Of a DNA stretch of 50,842 nucleotides, positions 25,366 through 34,320 are shown piece after piece. The stretch spans positions 1 to 50,842 of the forward strand of contig DATLOM010000007.1 of assembly GCA_035536185.1 (NCBI GenBank), read 5' to 3'. Made by a program: the position numbers and the translations under genes. The notes below the pieces were generated by a model. That model saw only the letters and a list, made by a program, of their open reading frames with translations. It made no database searches and had not been told where the DNA came from. The number at the start of each line of letters is the position of its first letter. Positions within the stretch are counted from its first letter, which is position 1. This DNA comes from GCA-2861595 sp035536185 (lineage in GTDB: Bacteria > Actinomycetota > Acidimicrobiia > Acidimicrobiales > GCA-2861595).

Positions 25366-26672
25366 ATGCAGAAGTGCCAACCTCTATCGACGTTGCTGAC
25401 GAGATCGCCGATTTCGAACGGCCAAGTTCAATGCCACCGCGGGGACGCGTTAGACGATTGGGCGGCCACCTCGTGCGCTCTTTCTATCGCGTACGTGGGA
25501 ACACTGAGCGGGTGAATAGAAGCATCAAGCCATTTGTAGAGTTCGGTACTGGAGCAACAGCTATTCTTGCCTTTTTGACACCGACTGTGGTGGTTCTTTG
25601 GAACATAACTCCGTTCAGAGACCGCGGGTCGGACCCGCGAGTGGAAACGGTTCCTTCTACTCCGTCGTCGTCGGGCGTACCACAGACCTACAACTACCCA
25701 TCGACCGTCGCCGCACCGAAGAGCTTCGGTGTAGAACCAGGCACCCAAACCTGCGCCGGTCCGGGTGGTAGCATCTCCGCTCTCGCTTACAGCAAGGAAG
25801 GCGTCATAGCGGTCGGTACCGAGGACGGCAATGTATCGTTCTTCGATGGTGAGTGTCGCGGCGCCCGAGTGCAACTGCGGTTGTTCGGCCACGTCAGCGC
25901 CCTGACATTCGACGAGGCTGGAAACCGCGTGTACGTTGGCACGTACGAGAAGGACGGCGACCGTCGCCGCGGTTATATTCGGGCTTACGGTCTAGGTGGA
26001 AGCTCTCGTCCCGAGGCCGAGTCTGCGGCCGTCGATGGCGATGTTAACTCAATTGAGTTATCTTCGGATGGCGAGACGGTGTACTCCACGGGTAATGGAG
26101 TGCGCCGCTGGACAAGAGAACTGCAGCCAATTGCTGCAGGTGGCGGTTCTCTAAGCGCCATAGGAATAGACGACCCGCACGTCGCTGACCTTGCCGTCGC
26201 CCGCTACCCAACAGGAACGGAGGCGGTGTTCGCGCTAGGAACGCTGGGTAAGCTCTATAAGGTCGATACTGAGACTTGGCAAGCGCAGGCCCTTGTGACC
26301 GGTTGCGGTACAAGTGCATATTCCTTGGCTGCGACACAGAGACACCTTTTTGTCGTCGGGGCGAATTGTATCTATGCCCTGGACCACTCGGGAGAAAAGG
26401 CAAACGACATATTTAACTTCCGGTTTCCGGTCGGGTTTAGTGCCCTGACTGTCGCCGCCGTTGACGCGGCTCATGAGACGGTCGTCCTCGCGGGGCAACG
26501 CGACGAAGGTCCAAACCGCCTGTATCTTCTCGACCCGACGACAGGAAACGGCGGCGCAATCGAAACCGGAGCGAGGGGCCCGATTTTCAACGTTGCGCTG
26601 CGGAGCGACGGGCGGGCCGTGGCCGCGGATGAAGAGGGTGCAGTCAGAATCTGGACTGTCAGGAACGCCTGA
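25362..26672 (+). CDS. Single-pass membrane protein with extracytoplasmic WD40-like beta-propeller
   Basis: 436 residues. Residues 1-60 are cytoplasmic and basic; a transmembrane helix spans about 62-86 (ATAILAFLTPTVVVLW). A Ser/Pro-rich stalk leads to repeated ~40-residue beta units: ISALAYSKEGVIAVGTEDGNV, VSALTFDEAGNRVYVGT, VNSIELSSDGETVYSTG and a final FNVALRSDGRAVAADEEGAVRIW. These are WD40/quinoprotein-type blades, about six or seven. Base composition is less GC-rich than the neighbours, suggesting separate acquisition. It is first (after the smORF) in an operon with a lipoprotein and probably under XRE control. Function unknown; propellers usually bind protein partners. Confidence 0.7.
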   Translation: MNAEVPTSIDVADEIADFERPSSMPPRGRVRRLGGHLVRSFYRVRGNTERVNRSIKPFVEFGTGATAILAFLTPTVVVLWNITPFRDRGSDPRVETVPSTPSSSGVPQTYNYPSTVAAPKSFGVEPGTQTCAGPGGSISALAYSKEGVIAVGTEDGNVSFFDGECRGARVQLRLFGHVSALTFDEAGNRVYVGTYEKDGDRRRGYIRAYGLGGSSRPEAESAAVDGDVNSIELSSDGETVYSTGNGVRRWTRELQPIAAGGGSLSAIGIDDPHVADLAVARYPTGTEAVFALGTLGKLYKVDTETWQAQALVTGCGTSAYSLAATQRHLFVVGANCIYALDHSGEKANDIFNFRFPVGFSALTVAAVDAAHETVVLAGQRDEGPNRLYLLDPTTGNGGAIETGARGPIFNVALRSDGRAVAADEEGAVRIWTVRNA

Positions 26673-26720
26673 CCTAGCGAGGCACGTGACGACCAGGCGT
26701 GGGGGTGCGATGATGCGCGA

Positions 26721-27128
26721 GTGCGACCGACTCGCATCGCAGCCGCCGGCGCTGTTGGCGTCCTCGCATGCTCCATCGCGTCGTGTGGCTCCGCCCCGGA
26801 CGACTCCGTGGGAAATCCTCTCGCTCACGTCGGCGCCTCCGTCAACGGGGAAACGGTTACGGCGAGCACAATTCTCGTGCGTGGCCAGGAGGTTGTCGCA
26901 TCGATCGCCATCCTTGTAGCCGACCGCGCAAGTGTGCCGGCGACGTACCGGCGACTCGCTGAGCGCCTTGGCTCGTCGGTTATAGACGACACGCCCCATC
27001 CGGACTCGCTGCCTCGCACTGAGAAGGGGGCGTGCGAGGAGGCTGCTCGACGAGGCGAACCTTTCGGTTTCTTGATTGCCTCCGAGCGCCTGTCTCGGTC
27101 GGTCATCTATGTCATCCGATGCGGGTAG
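26721..27128 (+). CDS. Small predicted lipoprotein
   Basis: 135 residues from GTG 26721. An N-terminal signal with hydrophobic core and lipobox-like ending (GVLACSIASCGSAPDD) predicts lipid attachment at Cys 22 or so. The rest is a compact alpha/beta domain with no family I recognise; it ends SVIYVIRCG. It follows the propeller gene by 48 bp on the same strand, so the two are likely one surface-exposed complex. Confidence 0.6.
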   Translation: MRPTRIAAAGAVGVLACSIASCGSAPDDSVGNPLAHVGASVNGETVTASTILVRGQEVVASIAILVADRASVPATYRRLAERLGSSVIDDTPHPDSLPRTEKGACEEAARRGEPFGFLIASERLSRSVIYVIRCG

Positions 27129-27295
27129 ATGCCTACTTTTTAGGCGATGCGCCGGTTAGGGGACGGCCGTGACCGCCGGAAATCGGCGCGGTGCAGTGAC
27201 CTGACAGCCCGGTAACGGTAACGCGCGAGGCGGTCGCGGGTCCTGACCGTGAACCGCCCCGGGATCGCACGGAGGCTGCATTCTGTGCAGGAAGG

Positions 27296-27621
27296 ATGGA
27301 GCACATGGCAAGCCCGAGGGTGTACCCGGAGGAGTTCAGGCAAAGGGCGGTAGGGCTGGTCCGCGAGTGGCGTGACGCTCGAGGCGGCCAGGACGGTGCG
27401 ATGACGCATGTGGCAAAGCAGCTTGGGCTGCATCGTGAGACGCTTCGCCGTTGGATCATCGAAGAGGAGGTAGAGGCCACCGCCCAGGCGTGACCAGGGA
27501 TGATCGCGCCCGCTTGGCCGAGCTGGAGCGGGAGAACCGGGAGCTGCGCCGGGCGAATGAGATTCTCAAGTCAGCAGCGGCTTTCTTCGGGGCGGAGCTC
27601 GACCGCCGACCGAAGAAGTGA
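27296..27621 (+). pseudogene. IS3-family transposase OrfA, frameshifted
   Basis: The first frame (MASPRVYPEEFRQRAVGLV ... LHRETLRRWI) is the HTH of OrfA and stops at 27491. The leucine-zipper half (LAELERENRELRRANEILKS) continues in another frame to 27621. One indel near 27490 separates them. Confidence 0.85.
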
Positions 27622-28512
27622 TCCGCTTCATCGACGCTGAGAGACCGCGCTTTGGGGTCGAGCCGATCTGTGCCGTGCTGCAGGTCGCCCCTTCCACCTA
27701 CTACTCGGCCAAGTCCCGCAAGCCGTGCCGGCGCCGCCTTAGCGACGAGCGCCTCAAGGTCCACATCGGCCGCATCCACGAGGCCAACTACGGCGTCTAC
27801 GGCGCTCGCAAGGTGTGGCGCCAGCTGCAGCGCGAGGGCACGACGGCGGCCCGCTGCACGGTGGAGCGCCTGATGCGCCAGATGGGCCTGGCCGGGCGGG
27901 TGCGAGGAGCCCGGCGTCGCACCACCGTGCCGCCGACGCGTGTGCCCGGCCGCTCGACCTGGTCGAGCGCAGCTTCCGAGCCTCCCGCCCAAACGCCTTG
28001 TGGGTGGCCGACATCACCTACGTGGCCACCTGGTCGGGATTCGCCTATGCAGCCTTCGTCATAGACGTGTTCTCCTGGCAAATCGTGGGCTGGCGGGTAG
28101 CGACAACCCTACGGGCCAGCCTGTCCCTCGACGCGCTGGAGATGGCGATCTGGACCCGCAACGAGCCCCTCGACGGACTGGTCCACCACAGCGACAGGGG
28201 CGTGCCCAATATCTCTCCATCGTCTACACCGAGCGTCTGGCCGCCGAGGGCGGAGTCACCTCCGTCGGCTCTCGAGGCGACAGCTACGACAACGCACTGG
28301 CCGAATCGGTCATCGGCCTCTACAAGGCCGAGCTGATCTTCAACCGTGGTCCATGGCGATCGGCCGAGGCGGTGGAGTTGGCCACCTTGAGCTGGGTCCA
28401 CTGGTGGAACACCACCAGGCTGCACTCAGCTATCGGCGACGTTCCACCGGCCGAGTTCGAGGCCGCTCACTACGCTCAGCAACAGCCGGCTATGACAGCC
28501 GGTGTCCACTAA
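27618..28512 (+). pseudogene. IS3-family transposase OrfB (rve integrase), frameshifted twice
   Basis: Three frames together give a complete OrfB: IRFIDAERPRFGVEPICAVL and YGVYGARKVWRQL, then ADITYVATWSGFAYAAFVID (first D of the DDE triad) and HHSDRG, then GDSYDNALAESVIGLYKAE (last E) and HWWNTTRLHSAIG. Breaks lie near 27955 and 28205. It cannot make an active transposase as read. Confidence 0.88.
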
Positions 28513-28589
28513 ACCGAGCCTCCACAAGACCCGGGGCGGTTCATAGTCCGGGAACCCCCCGTCGCGGGCGTTACGTTACGTGCCTTGGG

Positions 28590-29070
28590 TTACGAGGCGC
28601 CGGCGATGAAGGCGGTGACGATGTAACTGGCGTGACGGTCGAGATTGTGCCGGGCCCGGTCGTAACGGGTGGTGGTCCGATCGGCGTGACGGGCGGCGAT
28701 CTGGACGTCCCGCAGGGGGACTCCGGCCTCAAGGCAAGCTGTGATGAAGCTGTGCCTCAAAGAGTGCGGGAGATGTGCTTGGTGATTCCCGCCGCATTCG
28801 CCAGCCGCCGCACGATCCGCATCGCCGCGTGGCGGTGGAGTCGCCGCCCCGAGCGGGCGAGCAGAAGTGGTCCGGAGTGGCCGCTCGCCGGCGGCGGGGT
28901 CGAGGGCGCGGGCGATCTGCGGCGGTAGCGGGATGACGGCGGGCTTGGCGCCCTTGGGGTCTACAGCGAGCCAGGGGCGTCTTCGCCTCGGAGCACGTTC
29001 CGTAGTGCAAGTCCCCCTGAAGGAGCGTCGCGGCGGTAGTGACTACGAGAGGGTCGAGCAGAGACAGGGC
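28590..29070 (-). pseudogene. Tyrosine recombinase C-terminal remnant, frameshifted
   Basis: Minus-strand frames give AVDPKGAKPAVIPLPPQIARAL, then in another frame HSLRHSFITACLEAGVPLRDV, the H-x-x-R box, then QIAARHADRTTTRYDRARHN with the catalytic tyrosine, ending at a TAA at 28592-28590. The N-terminal half is absent and at least two indels occur. It marks the former end of another mobile element next to the IS3 insertion. Confidence 0.75.
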
Positions 29071-29191
29071 GATGCCGACGAGAGTCTTGTCGACCAGCCC
29101 GCGGCACGCATGCACTCGTGGTAGCTCACCAAACAAGCTCCGTGACCTAGCTTCTTGGGCGGCGAAGGGCAACGGATAGGAAAGGAATCCG

Positions 29192-31216
29192 GTGGAGATT
29201 CGTGACGGACGCTTGGAGGAACTCCCTAGCGTGCTCGGGCTGCTGAAGCAGGCGAAAGGTACCGTCGGATTCCTTCCCGACGAGGCGGTTGGGCAACGGA
29301 TCCTGAAAGGAACGCTGCTGGTTGCGGTCATCGACGACGAGATCGTCGGCTACCTGCTCTACGACCTTCCGGCCGACACCGTCACGATCCGCCAGCTGGC
29401 GATCGCCCGAGATGCTCGAAAGATGGGGGTGGCACGCGCACTGGTCGACGAGCTCGCCTGCCGTTACGGCAACCTTCGTCGAGGGATCCGCCTCACGTGC
29501 CGTAGGGACTTTGAGGCGAACGACGTCTGGCAGCGTCTGGGCTTCTCTCCCCGAAGCGAGCGGCCAGGGCGGGGCAAGGGCGGCAATGTCCTTACGGTGT
29601 GGTGGCGGTCGTTCGGACAGCCCGACTTGTTCAGCCTGGCTCGAGAGAACGACGACCGGCCCTTAGCGGCACTCGATACGAACCTGCTCATCCGAGGTGC
29701 CGACGGCGCAGCGGAGGTTGTCGAACACCTCCTTGCCGACTGGGTATCGGCAGAGGTCGTGTTCGGCTTTGTCGATCACTCGCTGGTTGAGATAAATGGC
29801 CACGAGGACGAGGAGGCTCGTCGGCGCCACACTCGGTACGCCAGCGGCTTTGATGAGCTCCAGTACCTGTCCGACATCGCGGAGGCGCTCTATTCAGCAG
29901 TCCTCGAGGCTCTTGGACCGACCGGAGCCCGGCATGTCGATGACATCCTGCTCGCCACCCGAGCTGCGGCCGCCGGGGCGCGCTGGTTCGTGACCGAGGA
30001 TGTTCCGTTCCGTACAGCGTGTGCTACTGCTCTCAGGGACGTCGCAGATATCGATGTTGTTCCGATCTCAGAGATGGTCCTGGCAGCCGACCAGTTGGTG
30101 CGGGGCGAGCTGTACCACGGTCGGTACCTGCAGGGCACCGACATCGAAGTCCGGGAGGTCACTACGGGCGACCTTGACGATGTTGCCCGCACCTTCTTGA
30201 ATCAAAGGGCGGGCGAGACTTTCAAGGTCTGGCGCAAGCACCTGCACGCCTTGGCCACCGATGTCGCCCGCACGCACCTGTTCTTGTTCTGCGACAACGG
30301 TAATCCTGTAGCGCTCGGAGCCGTCACTTCGGGCGACATTCTCGAAGTCCCCGTCTGCCGGGTCCGCCGTGGGGCAGCAGAACCGACCCTCGCACGCCAA
30401 CTTCTCGGCTGGCTTCGGGACAAGTGCCAGGAGATGGGAGCCTCGGCGGTCCAGATCACCGACGAGCGCCCAGGCCAGTGGATCGAGAGCCGCTTCGTGG
30501 CCGAAGGGTTCCTTCCCGATCGACGGCCGACCGGTGTGCCCATAACAGGCGCAACCACGATCTCTGGTGTCGGCGCCATCCTCGCTGCACCCCCGCTGGC
30601 GACAAGGCTCGATTCGAAACACGCAGAGGCTCTGTCCCGGTTGACGCCTAGCCCCGAGGCGGCGCACTCCGTCGAGAGCGTCTTCCATCCGGTGATTATC
30701 ACCGGAGCAGGCTTGCCCACCGTCCGAGTCCCAATCAGTTTGCGGTACGCCATCGAGCTGTTCGACCACGTATTGAGCGAAGGCAGGCTCTGGGGGCGAG
30801 ACCGGTCGGTGGCGCTGCGGCGCGAGCACGTCTACTTTCGAACTCCTACGGCCCCGTCGCTGCTCGCCGCACCGGCACGCCTTCTGTGGCAAGTCACCGG
30901 CGACAAGCGACATGGTGGCGGCACCCTTCGTGCCTGGTCGCTGCTCGACGAGACCATCGTCGGTGACGTCGATCAGCTCATCAGCCGGTTCTCGCACCTG
31001 GGCGTGCTGAACCGGACCGAGATCCTCGACATGGCAAGAGCTGGCAAGGTCATGGCGCTGCGGTTCTCGCACACGACCGTGTTTCCCAGGCCGATCAGCC
31101 TCGCTGAGTTCCGTGGAATTATGGGCGAACTCGAACCTGGGGTTGGAATCGTCCATGTAGGACCCCAGCCCGTTGTCGAACAGGTGTTCGTACATCTGGC
31201 TACAATGGCCGCATGA
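29192..31216 (+). CDS. Multidomain GNAT-PIN-GNAT-like protein (possible RNA-targeting toxin or defence effector)
   Basis: 674 residues; GTG start with AAAGGAA six bases upstream. Residues 1-140 are a GNAT acetyltransferase (IRQLAIARDARKMGVARALVDE is the acetyl-CoA loop). Residues 158-295 are a PIN nuclease with acidic residues D162 (ALDTNLLI), E200 (LVEIN), D250/D251 (HVDDILLA) and D270 (TEDVPF). Residues ~315-445 resemble a second GNAT core. Residues ~505-674 form a C-terminal domain (EHVYFRTPTAPSLLAAPARLLW, MALRFSHTTVFPRPI) that may be PUA/ASCH-like. PIN domains cut RNA and some GNAT toxins modify charged tRNA. It overlaps the ASCH gene by ATGA. Targets are unknown. Confidence 0.75.
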   Translation: MEIRDGRLEELPSVLGLLKQAKGTVGFLPDEAVGQRILKGTLLVAVIDDEIVGYLLYDLPADTVTIRQLAIARDARKMGVARALVDELACRYGNLRRGIRLTCRRDFEANDVWQRLGFSPRSERPGRGKGGNVLTVWWRSFGQPDLFSLARENDDRPLAALDTNLLIRGADGAAEVVEHLLADWVSAEVVFGFVDHSLVEINGHEDEEARRRHTRYASGFDELQYLSDIAEALYSAVLEALGPTGARHVDDILLATRAAAAGARWFVTEDVPFRTACATALRDVADIDVVPISEMVLAADQLVRGELYHGRYLQGTDIEVREVTTGDLDDVARTFLNQRAGETFKVWRKHLHALATDVARTHLFLFCDNGNPVALGAVTSGDILEVPVCRVRRGAAEPTLARQLLGWLRDKCQEMGASAVQITDERPGQWIESRFVAEGFLPDRRPTGVPITGATTISGVGAILAAPPLATRLDSKHAEALSRLTPSPEAAHSVESVFHPVIITGAGLPTVRVPISLRYAIELFDHVLSEGRLWGRDRSVALRREHVYFRTPTAPSLLAAPARLLWQVTGDKRHGGGTLRAWSLLDETIVGDVDQLISRFSHLGVLNRTEILDMARAGKVMALRFSHTTVFPRPISLAEFRGIMGELEPGVGIVHVGPQPVVEQVFVHLATMAA

Positions 31217-31665
31217 CGACGTTGCCGAGACCGGTCGTACTTCTATCGGTCCGGTCACCACACGTAGAGCGACTGCTCTCCGGGGCCAAGACTGTCGAGT
31301 TCCGCAGACGCCCATGGAGGGTCCCGGACGGCACGGCCGCCCTCTTGTACGGGGCGAGGGACCGTCGAGCGATCGTCGGGTCCCTCATCATCGAGTCGAC
31401 TGCTGTCGGCTCCCCCTCTGCGATGTGGGGATCCCATGGAGCCAGATCAGGTCTTACCCGGCGTGAGTACCGGGAGTACTTCGCCGGCGCAACGGTCGCC
31501 GTGGCGATCAACGTCGGTGGGGTCCGGCAACTCGACGAGCCACTGACGCTCGGCGAGCTCCGCCGGCGCAGAGCGACGTTCCAGGTACCACAGAGCTACC
31601 GGTTCATGGCCACAGACGAGCTCGGTGTCGTCCTCAACGGCGAACGGCGCGCGCTCCTCGGATAG
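31213..31665 (+). CDS. ASCH-domain (PUA-like) protein coupled to the GNAT-PIN protein
   Basis: 150 residues; ATG at 31213 overlaps the upstream TGA. The opening VVLLSVRSPHVERLLSGAKTVEFRRRPW is the ASCH signature (strand, then helix with G-x-K and E-x-R). The RNA-binding-like barrel continues with a variant middle. ASCH proteins bind or process RNA or modified nucleosides and some act as regulators. Coupled translation suggests a partner, perhaps an antitoxin or RNA-guiding subunit for the GNAT-PIN protein. Confidence 0.8.
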   Translation: MTTLPRPVVLLSVRSPHVERLLSGAKTVEFRRRPWRVPDGTAALLYGARDRRAIVGSLIIESTAVGSPSAMWGSHGARSGLTRREYREYFAGATVAVAINVGGVRQLDEPLTLGELRRRRATFQVPQSYRFMATDELGVVLNGERRALLG

Positions 31666-31904
31666 ACCATCCTGACCGCACCGGCTTAGCCGAGGCAGGG
31701 CGATTTGCCCGGCCCGTGCCGTGCGTCGAAGCCGGCGGCCGGGGGGGCGCTACTCTGGCGCGAGAGAGGCAGAGTGTCCGCTCTGGGAGACGGGCGCGCA
31801 TAACGACGACGGCTGGCAGCCGCCTGACCGACGCCGAACCGGCGATCACTCGATGCTCCGGCCGTCCCATAACCACGGCTCCGCCGAGCCGCGACAGCAT
31901 CCTC

Positions 31905-32031
31905 GATGTGCCGGTCGGGGGCGGCACCGGCACGGCTGTCGTGTCCGCCCGCCGGCAGCACTGCGTGGGCGAGATGCCGTGAGTGGGCAGCGTCTGCTGG
32001 GCGCCAGCGGGCAGATTCCGATTCGCCGCCC
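31905..32031 (-). repeat. Dispersed ~120-bp repeat, copy 2
   Basis: The reverse complement matches 43603-43718 over nearly its whole length, including AGCAGACGCTGCCCACTCAC and the block GACACGACAGCCGTGCCGGT. Copy 2 has a ~10-bp insertion in the middle. It lies in 31666-32478, an 813-bp stretch where I see no supported gene. Confidence 0.8.
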
Positions 32032-32478
32032 ACACGTCCTCCGCGGCTCACCACTTCCGCCGCTGGGTTCGGTGCGAACCATAAGTGGTGCGGACCGTCG
32101 CCTCCGGAGGCGCGGTGGAGCATCGGCGGCCCGTGCCGTTATGCCGTCGTGCGGAGCCGGTCACACGAAGCTGCAGGGTGCTGACGAGGCGCTGGCGATC
32201 ATGTCGCAGTTGAGACGTGTGGCGGTCGTTGGCTGCATCGGCGCCGGGAAGGCACGCACCTCTTTCTGGCTCCGCACCGTGGTGCGATGCCTCGTTCCTC
32301 GACACCCATAGAGCTCAGGTCGGGGCGGACCCTGACCCCGGCGGTCCGGGCCTCCGAGCCGTCTACCAAGTGTGCTGCATCCTCGGCTCGGACTTCCGCC
32401 TCGGTGGGTTTGAGGCCCAACGTGGCCGTCTGCCTGGCTACCTTGGCGGCGAGGGACCCGTACCCGTATATAGATCTC

Positions 32479-32973
32479 TCAGCCGCCAGGTGGTTGCGGG
32501 GTGCTGCCTCCAACGGACTCGTAGTCGACGGCGCCGCTCTCGTCATCGACGCGCCAGCCGACTGCGACGCCGCCCGCGCGACTGATCAACTCGACGTACG
32601 GACCTGGGCGCATCGCTGTCGTACCCGGATCATCGACGCCGATGACCAGGGCGTCGTCACCGTGGGCGGAGAAGCTAAGCAACGGGCCGCCTTCGGCCAG
32701 CGCCAGGTTCGCGCGTTCGCTTCCCGAGGCGTCGTAGATGGCGATGCCGAAGACGTCGGCGTCGCGGCCGGCGAGATCGCCAATGACCGCGCGCACACTG
32801 CCGTGGTCGTCAACCACTTCGACTCGCCTTGTACGCAGGCACTCGATGGCAGCCGAGCCGGCACCTTCAAGCACGGCGAGGAAGCGCCCGAAGAGGGCGC
32901 GCTCCTCGGCGGGAAGCTGGGATAGGGCTGCTGACCAGGGGTCGGTAGCGGGATGGTTCGTAGGATCGGACAT
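32479..32973 (-). CDS. Hypothetical protein
   Basis: 164 residues from ATG 32973, which has GGAGGT seven bases upstream. Residues 40-70 are helical; the rest is a run of beta strands with repeats of the type VVDDHGSVRAVIGDL, IAIYDASGSERANLAL and SFSAHGDDALVIGV, a beta-rich repeat seen in uncharacterised bacterial proteins. No signal peptide. A promoter is visible 130 bp upstream. It lies at the end of the conjugation operon but with its own promoter. Confidence 0.7.
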   Translation of the reverse strand: MSDPTNHPATDPWSAALSQLPAEERALFGRFLAVLEGAGSAAIECLRTRRVEVVDDHGSVRAVIGDLAGRDADVFGIAIYDASGSERANLALAEGGPLLSFSAHGDDALVIGVDDPGTTAMRPGPYVELISRAGGVAVGWRVDDESGAVDYESVGGSTPQPPGG

Positions 32974-33101
32974 GTCAGTACCTCCAAGGGGTGCTGGCCA
33001 GGCCCGGGGGTGTTGGCGCACCGCCCGGGCCACATCTTTAGGGAGGGCCTCGTGGCCACTCGATTCGGAGGGCCTGACGCGGGCCGCTCGACGCTGGTGC
33101 C

Positions 33102-33130
33102 AATCTACGACAGGCCGCACCCCGATGCAA
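33102..33130 (-). promoter_or_regulatory. Promoter for the 32973 gene
   Basis: Minus strand TTGCAT (33130-33125), a 17-nt spacer and TAGATT (33107-33102). It lies inside the 415-bp gap 32974-33388, in which I find no other gene apart from the tiny frame at 33294-33392. Confidence 0.5.
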
Positions 33131-33293
33131 CCACCAATGCGGCTCCCACGATCAGCTACTTGCACCGAGCGCAGCCCGCCAATCGCTGGCGGTCCCGTCG
33201 TCTCCCTCCTCCACAAGCACAGCCCGCCGAGCGGAAGGACCACCACCCGCGGCCGACATGCTCTCGACGCGTCAGCCCCGCCGCGAGGCTGCC

Positions 33294-33392
33294 TCAGGGC
33301 TGGGTAGGCGCCACTGCTCCAGGCTCAGGACGAACAGTGGCCCCTTGGCATACCCCATGTCCGACGCTCGCTGCGGCGAGCAAGGTAATCAC
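33294..33392 (-). CDS. Possible 32-residue peptide coupled to prim-pol
   Basis: GTG 33392 overlaps the prim-pol TGA (GTGA). The frame runs 32 codons, MITLLAAASVGHGVC onward, to a TGA. Only the overlap supports it; it may be chance. Confidence 0.2.
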   Translation of the reverse strand: MITLLAAASVGHGVCQGATVRPEPGAVAPTQP

Positions 33393-34306
33393 CACGAGGT
33401 GCCATCGTGTCCTGCCTCGGCTGCTGTCACGGGTTGGGGCACGCGGCGCCGACGCATCCCTGCGCCAAGACCCGACGCAAGCGTTGCTCTCGCCTCGCCT
33501 GCACCCAGGCCGGCACGGGCCGCCGCGGCCATGAGTTCGATCTGGACGACCTCCGCGTCGAGTGACCCGCCCGCCGCGATCTGGCCCATGATAAACGCGG
33601 TCCGATTCAGGGTGTGGTTGCGCGCACCAACGGGAGCGGCGACCATGGTGGCCACCGCGGCGCGCAAGGCCTCGCTGGCCCAGTTGGAATGCCCACCTCC
33701 CCGGATCATGGGCTGCGCCTTGCTAGGCCGTTGCCGAGGAACGAGGCAGGCCGCCAGCCAGCCCGGCAGCGGTGGCAGCTCGTCGGGAAGATCCCGCCAC
33801 ACATAGATGGCGCCCGCGGCGTGAGCGCTCGGCGGCACGATCGCGTAGCCACCGTCGCCTCGTACGTCCACTCCGCGTCCGAGCCGGCGACCAGCGTCGT
33901 TGCGTACGGTCACACCGGGATGGGCCAGGTACAGGTGCCAGCCTCCACCACCGGTGCACACGACCGGACCTTGTGGGAACGGGCCGTGGGCCTGCGCGAG
34001 TGCCGCGATTGATGCCTTGCCTCCGTGCTCGGGGTCGACATCGACAACGACCATGCCGCTGACCGCCCCGGTACGCACCGCCACGTTTGCTCTCGGCCAC
34101 CGCCGCCACCACCCGTTGATGGCGACCGGATCAGTGCTCGCCGCCTTGAGCCCGCCGGCGATGCGGGGGTGCTTGGCCGGCGACGAGCAATCTGGATGAG
34201 CGCAGCTGCACCCGCCTCGCGGCCCCGGCGAGTGAACGGGGAACACCGCCCAACCCCGGGCGGCGTAGGCGAGGGCGGCGGCGAGCAGCTCATTGTCAGG
34301 TGGCAC
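33389..34306 (-). CDS. Prim-pol domain protein (bifunctional DNA primase/polymerase)
   Basis: 305 residues; GTG start with AGAGGGG directly upstream. The prim-pol core spans about 1-190: ALAYAARGWAVFPVHSPG, the Zn-like C-x-C...C cluster CSCAHPDCSSPAKHPRI, catalytic D-x-D in MVVVDVDPEHGG, H in GGGWHLYLAHP and GVDVRGDGGYAIVPPS. The C-terminal helices are uncharacterised. It likely primes replication of the transferred or excised element. It is the last clear gene of the minus-strand conjugation operon, six bases after the coupling protein stop. Confidence 0.88.
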   Translation of the reverse strand: MPPDNELLAAALAYAARGWAVFPVHSPGPRGGCSCAHPDCSSPAKHPRIAGGLKAASTDPVAINGWWRRWPRANVAVRTGAVSGMVVVDVDPEHGGKASIAALAQAHGPFPQGPVVCTGGGGWHLYLAHPGVTVRNDAGRRLGRGVDVRGDGGYAIVPPSAHAAGAIYVWRDLPDELPPLPGWLAACLVPRQRPSKAQPMIRGGGHSNWASEALRAAVATMVAAPVGARNHTLNRTAFIMGQIAAGGSLDAEVVQIELMAAAARAGLGAGEARATLASGLGAGMRRRRVPQPVTAAEAGHDGTSW

Positions 34307-34308
34307 AC

Positions 34309-34320
34309 CCCTCTACGCCC
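34309..34320 (-). promoter_or_regulatory. GGGCGTAGAGGG motif, copy b (prim-pol start)
   Basis: Same 12-mer on the minus strand. It contains the coupling-protein stop TAG and the prim-pol ribosome site, ending three bases before the GTG. Confidence 0.45.

Larger units (their letters stand above)
27250..28543 (+). mobile_element. Decayed IS3-family insertion sequence
   Basis: About 1294 bp bounded by imperfect inverted repeats: left TGAACCGCCCCGGG at 27250-27263, then GGAGGCT; right is the reverse complement ending TTCA at 28543. It contains orfA and orfB in the usual order, both broken. No clear target duplication is visible at the ends. Confidence 0.85.

Noticed and set aside
27131..27145. 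GCCTA-CTTTT-TAGGC hairpin as terminator after the lipoprotein gene
   Set aside because: Only five base pairs and no downstream T-run; too weak to call.
31666..32478. Genes in several overlapping open frames of 90-200 codons
   Set aside because: Translations are Arg/Pro-rich and low in domain character, and partly cover the dispersed repeat; only the repeat is supported.
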